This document shows, piece after piece, positions 20,715 to 26,172 of a DNA stretch of 26,172 nt. Every line of letters starts with the position of its first letter. Position 1 is the stretch's first letter. Location: assembly GCA_018304285.1 (NCBI GenBank), contig JAGVWL010000011.1, positions 1-26,172 on the forward strand, in the 5' to 3' direction. A program made the translations under genes and the position numbers. Origin of the DNA: Microcaldota archaeon. GTDB taxonomy: Archaea > Micrarchaeota > Micrarchaeia > Norongarragalinales > Norongarragalinaceae. Under the pieces are notes generated by a model. The model saw only the letters and a list, made by a program, of their open reading frames with translations. It did not search any database and was not told the DNA's origin.

Positions 20715-21209
20715 ATGCATATGCATTTTTCGCGGGCACGCAAGCATGGGCAGTTTTCGCTCGAATTTTTCCTAGTGCTGACTTTCTTCGCGCTCATGCT
20801 GTTTTGGTTCAATAATTACTACTCGCAATTGCGTTCGCAAGACTTGCTTTTCGCCCAGCAGGACAACCTGCTGAAGCAAATGGTGCTTTTGGAGGGCGAA
20901 GCACATTCTGCAAACCAAACGCTGCATTTTGCAATGCCTTGCCTTGTTTCTGAAGGGAAAGGCGTTCCGTATTGGGTTTACGGCGGCAGCGTCAGCGAGC
21001 AAGGCGTTCCGACTGCGGGCACGAATGAAACTACGCTGCAGGCCGTCGTTTACGCCGCTCGCAGGCAGGTGAAAACGGTTTTTCCCGTTACCGCATCCCC
21101 CAACCCCCTGCTTTTCGAGTGCGATAGCGCAAGCTCAACTGCCGGGGAAATAATTTTCAACAGCGCGCAAATTAACGGCGTGTGGGGCGTTTCGCTGGTC
21201 AAAGGTTGA
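20715..21209 (+). CDS. Minor pilin-like protein, 162-164 residues
   Basis: Begins MHMHFSRARKHGQFSLEFFL. The leader ends in HG, Q is at +1 and Glu at +5 (QFSLE), followed by the hydrophobic helix FLVLTFFALMLFWF. The head of about 120 residues has cysteines in MPCLVS and FECDS and a Tyr/Trp-rich YWVYGGSV turn. Two ATG codons (20715 and 20721) are possible starts. It is the first gene of an overlapping four-gene set and the only one of the four with the classic Glu at +5. Confidence 0.8.
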   Translation: MHMHFSRARKHGQFSLEFFLVLTFFALMLFWFNNYYSQLRSQDLLFAQQDNLLKQMVLLEGEAHSANQTLHFAMPCLVSEGKGVPYWVYGGSVSEQGVPTAGTNETTLQAVVYAARRQVKTVFPVTASPNPLLFECDSASSTAGEIIFNSAQINGVWGVSLVKG

Positions 21210-21541
21210 TGAAACGTATGCGCAAAAGCCAGATTTTCAGCGTAGATTTTCTTGTCGCAGTAGCAGTGCTTACCGTTGCGTTGGGCATTTGGCTGAATTC
21301 CTTTTCCATAATCCAAAAAAATACGGCCGGCAGCATAGGGAATGCCAGCGCTTTCGCCCTCGCCGACTCTTACTACGCGAAGCTTGCGGGAGGCGTTTCT
21401 CCCGGGGCGTTGGGGTGCGTTGAAAACGCCGGCGTGGTTTCGTGCGACTTGTGCTCTTCCGAGGAAAAGTTTTTCGTCCAGCGTTTCTACTCCGGCGGCG
21501 GGGACGCAAAGCTTTTGAAAGTGGGCGTGTGTTTGGAATGA
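21209..21541 (+). CDS. Minor pilin-like protein, 110 residues
   Basis: The ATG overlaps the previous stop (TGATG). The protein begins MKRMRKSQIFSVDFLVAVAV, with the leader ending before Q. The acidic residue lies at +6 (Asp in QIFSVD) instead of Glu at +5. A hydrophobic helix and a small head of about 75 residues follow, with cysteines in LGCVE, SCDLCS and a C-terminal VCLE. A second ATG at 21218 (MRKSQ) is also possible. It is coupled to the next gene by an ATGA overlap. Confidence 0.78.
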   Translation: MKRMRKSQIFSVDFLVAVAVLTVALGIWLNSFSIIQKNTAGSIGNASAFALADSYYAKLAGGVSPGALGCVENAGVVSCDLCSSEEKFFVQRFYSGGGDAKLLKVGVCLE

Positions 21542-21900
21542 ACGGGAAAAGGCGGAAAGGCATTTTTCTTTTGATAGACGCGCTTTTCGCGCTTACGCTT
21601 GCCTTGCTCATTTCCCTGACCGTCGCCGCGTTTTCACAATCGGCAGAGCCGCAGCTTTTGCAGCTGCACCAGCTGGGAAGGGATTTTCTCGTCTTGCAGC
21701 ACAAGCAAGGCGTGGCTTTCGATTTCGCCGCGTTTACTGGCTTTAATTCGACTTCGAGGACTGCTATAGCGAGCAGCGTGATTGCATACCCGCCGTTATG
21801 CGCTTCCCCCGGCATTCCCGATTGTTTTGTTGCGCAGGACACCTTCGAACAGGGCGGCGCAAGGAAAGCGTTGGTTTTCAACACTACGGTGAGCCCTTGA
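21538..21900 (+). CDS. Minor pilin-like protein, 120 residues
   Basis: The ATGA overlap with the preceding gene fixes the start at 21538. The protein begins MNGKRRKGIFLLIDALFALT, with a basic leader ending in KG, Ile at +1 and Asp at +6 (IFLLID), then a long hydrophobic helix. The head contains LQLHQLGRDFLVLQHKQG and a cysteine pair (PLCAS, PDCFV) that could form a disulfide. The I/F start at +1 departs from the Q rule of the other pilins and resembles bacterial-style leaders. Confidence 0.75.
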   Translation: MNGKRRKGIFLLIDALFALTLALLISLTVAAFSQSAEPQLLQLHQLGRDFLVLQHKQGVAFDFAAFTGFNSTSRTAIASSVIAYPPLCASPGIPDCFVAQDTFEQGGARKALVFNTTVSP

Positions 21901-22451
21901 CTTCGTACAAAGGTTTTGCAACGGCGTTTTTCGCGGCTTTCGCGGTTTTCGCTCTAGCCATGCTCGTTTCGACGGTGCTGGTTTCCGACTCGGGTTTCGA
22001 GAACTACCAGCTGGAGTCGAGGATTGCAGGCGAAAGGTTTGAAGACGCGAGGGATTTGGCAAACGCGACGCAAGAGGATGCGATCGTGGACGCGGCTTTT
22101 GCGCACGCGTGCAATTCCGCCGACTTTTGCGTGGATTACTTGAGCCGCGTTTCGCCTTACTGGAGTGAATCGCGCGGGGTTTTGAACGATTCGGTTGCCA
22201 ACGCTTCTTTCGCGGGAGTGCCGTCGTGCAGCCGGAATCAAGTCACTCCACAGCTTTTGACTTTCTCGGTGGGTTTCGCCGACAGGCTTTCAGCCATTTC
22301 GAAAAACACCGAGAAAAACGCGAGTTTCGCCTTCGCAAAAACCGGTTCCGTTGTTGGAACGCCAGGCGGCCAGAATGTTGTCGTCACCGTAACCGAAACC
22401 GGAACGAGCTTTTCCTACGACTGCCCGGGTGAAGGGGAGGAAGAGGGTTGA
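21897..22451 (+). CDS. Minor pilin-like protein, 184 residues, TTG start
   Basis: The TTG at 21897 overlaps the stop of the preceding gene (TTGA) and has GGTG (21888-21891) five bases before it. The protein begins MTSYKGFATAFFAAFAVFAL: KG then Phe at +1, no acidic residue at +5, and a hydrophobic helix. The head of about 155 residues contains cysteines (ACNS, FCVDY, SCSRN and DCPGE near the end) and a Glu-rich tail GEGEEEG. It is the largest of the four overlapping minor-pilin-like genes. Absence of the +5 acid and largest size recall GspK-type tip pseudopilins. Confidence 0.72.
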   Translation: MTSYKGFATAFFAAFAVFALAMLVSTVLVSDSGFENYQLESRIAGERFEDARDLANATQEDAIVDAAFAHACNSADFCVDYLSRVSPYWSESRGVLNDSVANASFAGVPSCSRNQVTPQLLTFSVGFADRLSAISKNTEKNASFAFAKTGSVVGTPGGQNVVVTVTETGTSFSYDCPGEGEEEG

Positions 22452-22465
22452 CGCCGGGAACGCAA

Positions 22466-22477
22466 CTCTTTTAAGAT
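22466..22477 (+). promoter_or_regulatory. TATA-like element upstream of the last pilus-locus gene
   Basis: CTCTTTTAAGAT about 46 bp before the GTG at 22518. With a start site near 22497 the leader would hold AGGAGG at 22502-22507. Confidence 0.45.
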
Positions 22478-22517
22478 TCGGCGCGATAGTGGTTTGTGTG
22501 TAGGAGGATTGTGGATC

Positions 22518-23078
22518 GTGAAAGGGTATTTCGTTCTTGCCGCTTTGCTTTTAGCCATTTTGCTGTTGTACTCGTTCATTCCGCGCTCGCAGACTCCGCT
22601 GAGCGAAGAGCAGGCGAAGGCGTTTTTGGCGCAGGACTTGGATTCGTTGAACGTTGATTGGCGAGTTTTGGGTTCGAGCAAGTCCGACGGAGGGTGGAAT
22701 TTCGACGTGCTGGTGACGCAAAACGCCCATTCGCCTTGCCCGACCGTGGAAAGGCGGTTGTACACCTTGCCTCCCGTGAGCTTCCGCCCTGAGGCTTTCA
22801 TCACTTCGTGCTACGAGCGAGAGAAAATCCTTTTCAGGGAAGAGGCGTTAATCAATTCCGCGAAAACGCTCGGCATAAGCGACGGTTACGGTTGCGCTTT
22901 CAAGGCAGACGCCAATTGGCGGGAAGAGAAAAGCTATTGCCCTTCGCTTGACGAAAACGCTGTTGCCTCGTTCGCTTCCGGACTGCCGGCGGGAACGTGG
23001 ATTGCGGTTTGGAATTACGGCAGCACGACGAGCTACGTTGCTTTGGATGAAGACAACAACGTGCTGAAAACCGCTTAA
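22518..23078 (+). CDS. Membrane-anchored protein of unknown function at the end of the pilus locus
   Basis: A 186-residue protein with an N-terminal helix (MKGYFVLAALLLAILLLYSF) and a soluble domain of about 160 residues, presumably outside the cell. It has paired cysteines (SPCPT, TSCYE, YGCAF, SYCPS) and the segment WIAVWNYGSTTSYVALDEDN near the end, a beta-rich region. The KG-Tyr start could be a degenerate prepilin leader, but no acid is at +5. The GTG at 22518 was chosen because AGGAGG ends ten bases before it; an upstream TTG at 22509 is too close to that site. No family was recognised. Confidence 0.72.
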   Translation: MKGYFVLAALLLAILLLYSFIPRSQTPLSEEQAKAFLAQDLDSLNVDWRVLGSSKSDGGWNFDVLVTQNAHSPCPTVERRLYTLPPVSFRPEAFITSCYEREKILFREEALINSAKTLGISDGYGCAFKADANWREEKSYCPSLDENAVASFASGLPAGTWIAVWNYGSTTSYVALDEDNNVLKTA

Positions 23079-23124
23079 GCTGACTTTGAGTCAAAGCGTT
23101 TTGCTCGCAGGACCCGAATTTCTT

Positions 23125-23325
23125 TTACAGCAGCAGCATTAGGATTCCGACTAGCAGGAAGAACAAGCCTAGCCACAAGAGGCCGCCGTAGAAAAGCACG
23201 AGCAGAACGCCCGCCCATCCCGCCGCGCCGATGGGCGCCGCGTTGGCGAAAGACAGGAAGTAAGTGCCGAAAAACAGTATTGCCCCCAAAACCGCGCTGA
23301 TTACCCCGTACTTGTTTGCATTCAT
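23125..23325 (-). CDS. Small two-helix membrane protein
   Basis: A 66-residue protein (MNANKYGVISAVLGAILFFG then a second hydrophobic stretch VLLVLFYGGLLWLGLFFLLV). Two transmembrane helices linked by a short Ala/Gly-rich loop fill nearly the whole protein. The ATG at 23325 was preferred to upstream in-frame codons because GGTGG lies about 10 bases before it and the upstream part has no coding character. It is divergent from the glutaredoxin gene. The function is unknown. Confidence 0.6.
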   Translation of the reverse strand: MNANKYGVISAVLGAILFFGTYFLSFANAAPIGAAGWAGVLLVLFYGGLLWLGLFFLLVGILMLLL

Positions 23326-23473
23326 AAGTCCAAAACCACCTTTTTGATTGCGTTCCCCGTATCGTGCTTTACTGCTTTGGCATATTAAAACGTTTTTTTC
23401 GTGCGGGCGCAAGGGGATTAAAGGGTGAATTAAAATACTTTCACGTCGATTTTTACTTTAAAAGGTGGTTTCT

Positions 23474-23716
23474 ATGGCGGGCAAGCACAAAGTTAAAATT
23501 TATACTACCCCGACTTGCGTTTACTGCGGGATGGCCAAGCGGTTTTTCACCGAGAACAAGGTCGAGTACAGCGAAGTCGACGTGGCAAAGGACAAGGCTG
23601 CGGCTGGCGAAATGATAGAAAAAAGCGGGCAGATGGGAGTCCCGGTGATCGACGTGGACGGGAAAATCATTGTGGGCTTTGACCGGCCGGCGCTCAAGCA
23701 GGCGCTCGGGCTGTAA
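23474..23716 (+). CDS. Glutaredoxin-like thiol-disulfide oxidoreductase
   Basis: An 80-residue thioredoxin-fold protein. The redox motif is CVYC (15-18) after the first strand (HKVKIYTTPT), the cis-proline is in MGVPVIDVDG (54-63), and the C-terminal GFDRPALKQALGL is the typical last helix. This matches NrdH/Grx-like proteins found across archaea and bacteria. The ATG at 23474 follows AGGTGG (23462-23467). An AT-rich ATTAAAATACTTT stretch upstream could be the promoter. Its stop is immediately next to that of the convergent FTR1 permease. Confidence 0.9.
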   Translation: MAGKHKVKIYTTPTCVYCGMAKRFFTENKVEYSEVDVAKDKAAAGEMIEKSGQMGVPVIDVDGKIIVGFDRPALKQALGL

Positions 23717-24529
23717 TCAAGCCGTTGTTCTTGAAACGCGTGTTTCAGCAAGCTTTTCTATGAAATAGAGCATTACCGTCAGGTAAAACGCGTAAGAGAA
23801 GACTTCCAGCCACGACGGGTTGTCGTTATACCCGAACAAGCTTCGCACTACCGCGCCTGCAAAGCTTTTGTCGTCCAAAAGCCATTTCGTGCTCCACGCT
23901 TCGTCCGCGAAAGCGGTTATTACGCCCGCTTCCTGGAATTCGTGAAACCCATGGGCTATAAGTCCTGCGGCGAAAAGAATCAAAAGCACGCTTGTGACTT
24001 TGAAAAATATCTTGACGTTCAAGCGGATGCCTATCTCGTAGATTACCACGCCGAGCAAGACCGCGGCAAACATTCCGAACAACGCTCCGAACAGCGGGTT
24101 GGTTTGCGAAGAGAACGCCAGGGCCTTGAGGAAAAGCACGGTTTCGAACCCCTCGCGGTATACTGCAACGAACGCCAGTGCCGTGAGCCCGCCTGCGATG
24201 CTTTTATCGACGGCTTTTTGTATGTGCAGCGCAATCTGGTTTTGCTTGCTCATCCAGAAGATCATCCACGTCAAGACGACCGCGGCGATTATCATTATGC
24301 TTCCTTCGAAAATCTCTTCAGCCGCTCCGGTGAATTGGATAGAAAGAAAGTCGAGGGCTATTGCGGTGAAAATGCTGACCAAAACGCCGGCAGCGATGCC
24401 GACGTAAACGCGGTTGTTATGCTCCGTTTGGTTGGTTTTCTTCAAATAGCCGAGTATTATCCCGATTATGAGCGCGGCTTCCAGCGCTTCCCGAAAGCCA
24501 ATCAAGAATTCAGCAATCACAAGAACCAA
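23717..24529 (-). CDS. FTR1-family iron permease
   Basis: A 270-residue membrane permease for iron import with seven or so transmembrane helices. Both RExxE iron-binding motifs are present: REALE (13-17) in the first helix and REGFE (125-129) in the fourth. An acidic EEIFEG (71-76) lies between them. In fungi and bacteria FTR1 works with an oxidase or a periplasmic partner (Fet3, EfeO/P19); none is recognisable in this window. The start is TTG 24529 or, perhaps better, GTG 24520 (VIAEFLIGFREALE). The upstream 40- to 48-residue membrane ORF may be cotranscribed. Confidence 0.92.
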   Translation of the reverse strand: MVLVIAEFLIGFREALEAALIIGIILGYLKKTNQTEHNNRVYVGIAAGVLVSIFTAIALDFLSIQFTGAAEEIFEGSIMIIAAVVLTWMIFWMSKQNQIALHIQKAVDKSIAGGLTALAFVAVYREGFETVLFLKALAFSSQTNPLFGALFGMFAAVLLGVVIYEIGIRLNVKIFFKVTSVLLILFAAGLIAHGFHEFQEAGVITAFADEAWSTKWLLDDKSFAGAVVRSLFGYNDNPSWLEVFSYAFYLTVMLYFIEKLAETRVSRTTA

Positions 24530-24566
24530 CCGTTGGCAAAAAACAGCTCAAAGCATTTTGTCGAAT

Positions 24567-24713
24567 TCAGTCTTCGGGGTAAATGACGTGCAGCGCGATT
24601 CCGCCCGCGACGATGAGCATGCCAAGCGAATCGCCCTGCAGCGCCAGAAACCCTCCGGCAGCGATGGCGACCCAGTCTAAGTACATCATGCTCGTGTGCG
24701 CTTTCAAAAGCAA
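24567..24713 (-). CDS. Tiny membrane protein upstream of FTR1 (candidate)
   Basis: A short frame of 40 residues from ATG 24689 or 48 from TTG 24713. From the first ATG it reads MMYLDWVAIAAGGFLALQGD followed by SLGMLIVAGGIALHVIYPED and stop: two short hydrophobic helices with a tight turn and acidic end. It ends 37 bases before FTR1 on the same strand, and a TATA-like TTATAATAATTTATTG lies upstream (minus strand, about 24731-24746). The hydrophobic pattern looks like coding sequence, but there is no strong ribosome binding site and no recognised family. Confidence 0.45.
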   Translation of the reverse strand: MLLKAHTSMMYLDWVAIAAGGFLALQGDSLGMLIVAGGIALHVIYPED

Positions 24714-24751
24714 GACCCGTGCCGTGCAAACAATAAATTATTATAACTGGG

Positions 24752-24763
24752 TTATATTTAAAA
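24752..24763 (+). promoter_or_regulatory. TATA box for the DUF1624-like gene
   Basis: TTATATTTAAAA about 58 bp before the ATG at 24816. The start site near 24785 leaves a leader of about 30 bases with GGTG two bases before the start. A TATA-like stretch for the divergent FTR1 unit lies just to its left. Confidence 0.5.
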
Positions 24764-24815
24764 GGGTTGCTGTTTTAGTGCCCGCTTTGCGTAGACTATT
24801 TGCGAGGGCTGGTGT

Positions 24816-25523
24816 ATGGTGCGCGTGGTGCAAAGGCGTTTTTGGGAATTGGATTTCGCTCGCGGCGTTGCTGTCGCGGGCATGGTTTTGTTCAACTGGC
24901 TTTTCGCCCTGGGGTTTTTCGGGTTGATTGCGTTCGATGCGTCGCAGGGTTTTTGGTGGGCTTTCGCAAGGCTCGTGGGCGGCGCGTTCGTCTTGATTTC
25001 GGGAATCGCCTTTTCCCTGGGCTTGGGCAAAGCGGATTTCGGGCGCAAGGCCGTTGCCAGGGGCTTGAAGCTTTTCGCGCTGGGGTTGGGAATTACTGTT
25101 GCTACCGCGTTGTTTGTGGGGCGCGGGGCAATCGTTTTCGGCATCCTGCATTTTCTTGGCGCGGCGTGGATTCTTGCAATCGCTTTTGCGAGGCGTTCGT
25201 GGGCTTGGCTTTTGGCCGCGGGCGCGGCGGTTGTTGCAGCGGGCGTTTTGCTTTCGGGCGTTTCGTTCGAGTTCCCTTGGCTTTTGTGGCTGGGTTTCGT
25301 CCAGCGGGGGTTTTACTCCCTTGATTTCTTTCCCTTGCTTCCTTGGTTCGGAGTCTTCCTTTTGGGGATGGCACTGGGGAAAAAGTTTTATGGCGGTGGC
25401 GCGGGCATTATTGCAGCAAGCGGGCCGTTTTACGCAAAGCCGCTGGTTTTCCTGGGGCGGCATTCGCTTTTCGTGCTCTTCGCGTTGCTTTACGCTCTTG
25501 GGCTTAATCCCCTAGGTTTTTGA
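24816..25523 (+). CDS. DUF1624/HGSNAT-like membrane protein (putative acyltransferase)
   Basis: A 235-residue protein with about seven transmembrane segments. The N-terminal RRFWELDFARGVAVAGMVLF is the hallmark of the heparan-alpha-glucosaminide N-acetyltransferase catalytic domain (DUF1624), and the internal histidine in FGILHFLGAAW and the HSLFVLFALLYAL end also match. Such proteins move acyl groups across the membrane to modify sugars or polysaccharides; the substrate here is unknown. The ATG at 24816 follows a GGTG two bases upstream. The 3' end overlaps the convergent four-helix protein gene by 12 bases. The protein is short against bacterial members, which are often above 300 residues. 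Confidence 0.82.
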   Translation: MVRVVQRRFWELDFARGVAVAGMVLFNWLFALGFFGLIAFDASQGFWWAFARLVGGAFVLISGIAFSLGLGKADFGRKAVARGLKLFALGLGITVATALFVGRGAIVFGILHFLGAAWILAIAFARRSWAWLLAAGAAVVAAGVLLSGVSFEFPWLLWLGFVQRGFYSLDFFPLLPWFGVFLLGMALGKKFYGGGAGIIAASGPFYAKPLVFLGRHSLFVLFALLYALGLNPLGF

Positions 25524-26021
25524 AGCGCGGGTTTTGACCCTGCATTCTTCGCAGAACACGATTTTGGTTGAATAGTAAAGGGAAACGAGGAGAACGAGCG
25601 TTGTGACTACGGCTGTTTGCAATTCGTATTTGAGTATGAATGCGCCGGCGCCGGCAAAACCAGCTATTGTGAGGGCTCCTGCAACCACGGGAGAACAGCA
25701 GGCTGTGGCGATCACTCCGGTGGCGAAAGCCCCGAGCGCGCCTCCCCCAGCTTTTGCTTCGCGGAGGGTGAAGCGGTAGTTGAAGAAGATGTATGCCTGA
25801 GTGGTTGTGACCAAGCCCAGGAGGATTGAAGTTGTTGCAACGAAAAACTTCATTGTGTCGCTTAAGCTGTAAGCCCAGCTTTCCAGGCTTTGCCCGGGAA
25901 TGCTCGTGAGCGTTATGAAAAGCCACGCGTAAAAAAAGGCCGATGCGGCGAACAGCGCAGAGTGCTTCCTTTCGGACAGTATTTTCTTTTGCGCTTGCAG
26001 GAACCCCATGAAGTCTGCCAT
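25512..26021 (-). CDS. Four-helix membrane protein with CCSP and CEEC cysteine motifs
   Basis: A 169-residue protein with four transmembrane helices: SALFAASAFFYAWLFITL, MKFFVATTSILLGLV, the segment from GAFATGVIATACCSPVVAGA, and AVVTTLVLLVSLYY. ACCSP (107-111) lies in the third helix and CEEC (157-160) in the short basic tail. Paired cysteines in a helix and on the cytoplasmic side recall metal or redox relay proteins such as MerT, but no homology is claimed. The ATG at 26021 is preferred over GTG 26030 because GGGCGTGA lies just before it. It overlaps the convergent upstream gene by 12 bases. Confidence 0.75.
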   Translation of the reverse strand: MADFMGFLQAQKKILSERKHSALFAASAFFYAWLFITLTSIPGQSLESWAYSLSDTMKFFVATTSILLGLVTTTQAYIFFNYRFTLREAKAGGGALGAFATGVIATACCSPVVAGALTIAGFAGAGAFILKYELQTAVVTTLVLLVSLYYSTKIVFCEECRVKTRASKT

Positions 26022-26113
26022 TGCTTTCACGCCCTTTTTGCTGAAATGGTTTTTTCTGGCTTCCAGCTAAAAGGCTTTTGCTTTAACCTTTCTGCTGAAA
26101 AAGCCGTTGGCGG

Positions 26114-26132
26114 AAAAAAAAGAAAAACAAAG
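26114..26132 (-). terminator. T-rich terminator of the gene entering from the right edge
   Basis: On the minus strand the stretch reads as T runs broken by single G, C and G (plus strand AAAAAAAAGAAAAACAAAG), about 13 bases after the stop at 26145-26147. This is the usual form of an archaeal terminator. Confidence 0.5.
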
Positions 26133-26144
26133 GAGGGCTGTTTT

Positions 26145-26172
26145 TCAGCCCGCGAGAGTGTCGATTGCAGTC
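26145..26172 (-). CDS. C-terminal codons of a minus-strand gene (partial)
   Basis: The last eight codons before the window edge read TAIDTLAG followed by TGA. The T-rich terminator just downstream supports a real gene end. Too little is present to identify it. Confidence 0.35.

Noticed and set aside
26135..26151. GGGCTG-TTTTT-CAGCCC hairpin
   Set aside because: It overlaps the end of the partial minus-strand gene, with only six pairs; the adjacent T-rich tract is a better terminator signal.
1..26172. CRISPR array, insertion sequence or attachment site
   Set aside because: No regularly spaced direct repeats, transposase, integrase or terminal inverted repeats were seen, although a tRNA gene is present that could in principle serve as an integration site.

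Overview
The window is archaeal chromosome. Evidence: GatD/GatE amidotransferase, aIF6, prefoldin alpha, RNase P Rpp21-type subunit, eukaryote-like ribosomal proteins (eS19, eL31, eL39), class III (Q-x-x-x-E) prepilins, TATA boxes about 25 bp before start codons, GGTG-type ribosome binding sites, and a pre-tRNA with bulge-helix-bulge introns. Very short intergenic gaps, small proteins and a reduced GatE suggest a small-genome DPANN-like archaeon; Diapherotrites or Micrarchaeota are plausible, but placement is inference.

Region 1 (about 1-6530, minus strand except the first 172 bases) is the classical archaeal translation/secretion cluster, in transcription order: histidine phosphatase, RNase P Rpp21, eS19, PDCD5-like protein, eL39, eL31 with a long charged extension, aIF6, a small membrane/secreted protein where many archaea have ribosomal protein LX, prefoldin alpha, FtsY, a SAM methyltransferase and an AlaX editing protein.

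Region 2 (6544-8815) holds a tRNA-Ile with anticodon UAU interrupted by three introns (D arm, anticodon loop, T loop), a divergent leaderless CDP-alcohol phosphatidyltransferase, a convergent ThpR-type 2',3'-cyclic phosphodiesterase and a secreted protein.

Region 3 (8892-13200) is a tRNA module: Elp3 (U34 modification) and GatD-GatE (Gln-tRNA formation), the latter without the usual AspRS-like insertion.

Region 4 (13250-23078) is a type IV pilus locus: PilT/GspE-like ATPase, two TadC/T2SSF platform proteins, four short pilins, a prepilin peptidase, two further pilins, a membrane-anchored OB-fold protein, a TctA-like multispanning membrane protein, four overlapping minor-pilin-like genes and one more anchored protein. 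The OB-fold and TctA pair inside a pilus operon is the least explained arrangement here and might point to nucleic acid capture or uptake; this is a hypothesis.

Region 5 (23125-26172) carries membrane and redox functions: a small two-helix protein, a glutaredoxin, an FTR1 iron permease with a tiny upstream membrane ORF, a DUF1624/HGSNAT-like acyltransferase, a four-helix protein with CCSP and CEEC cysteine motifs, and the last codons of a further minus-strand gene. No CRISPR array, insertion sequence or rRNA was seen.
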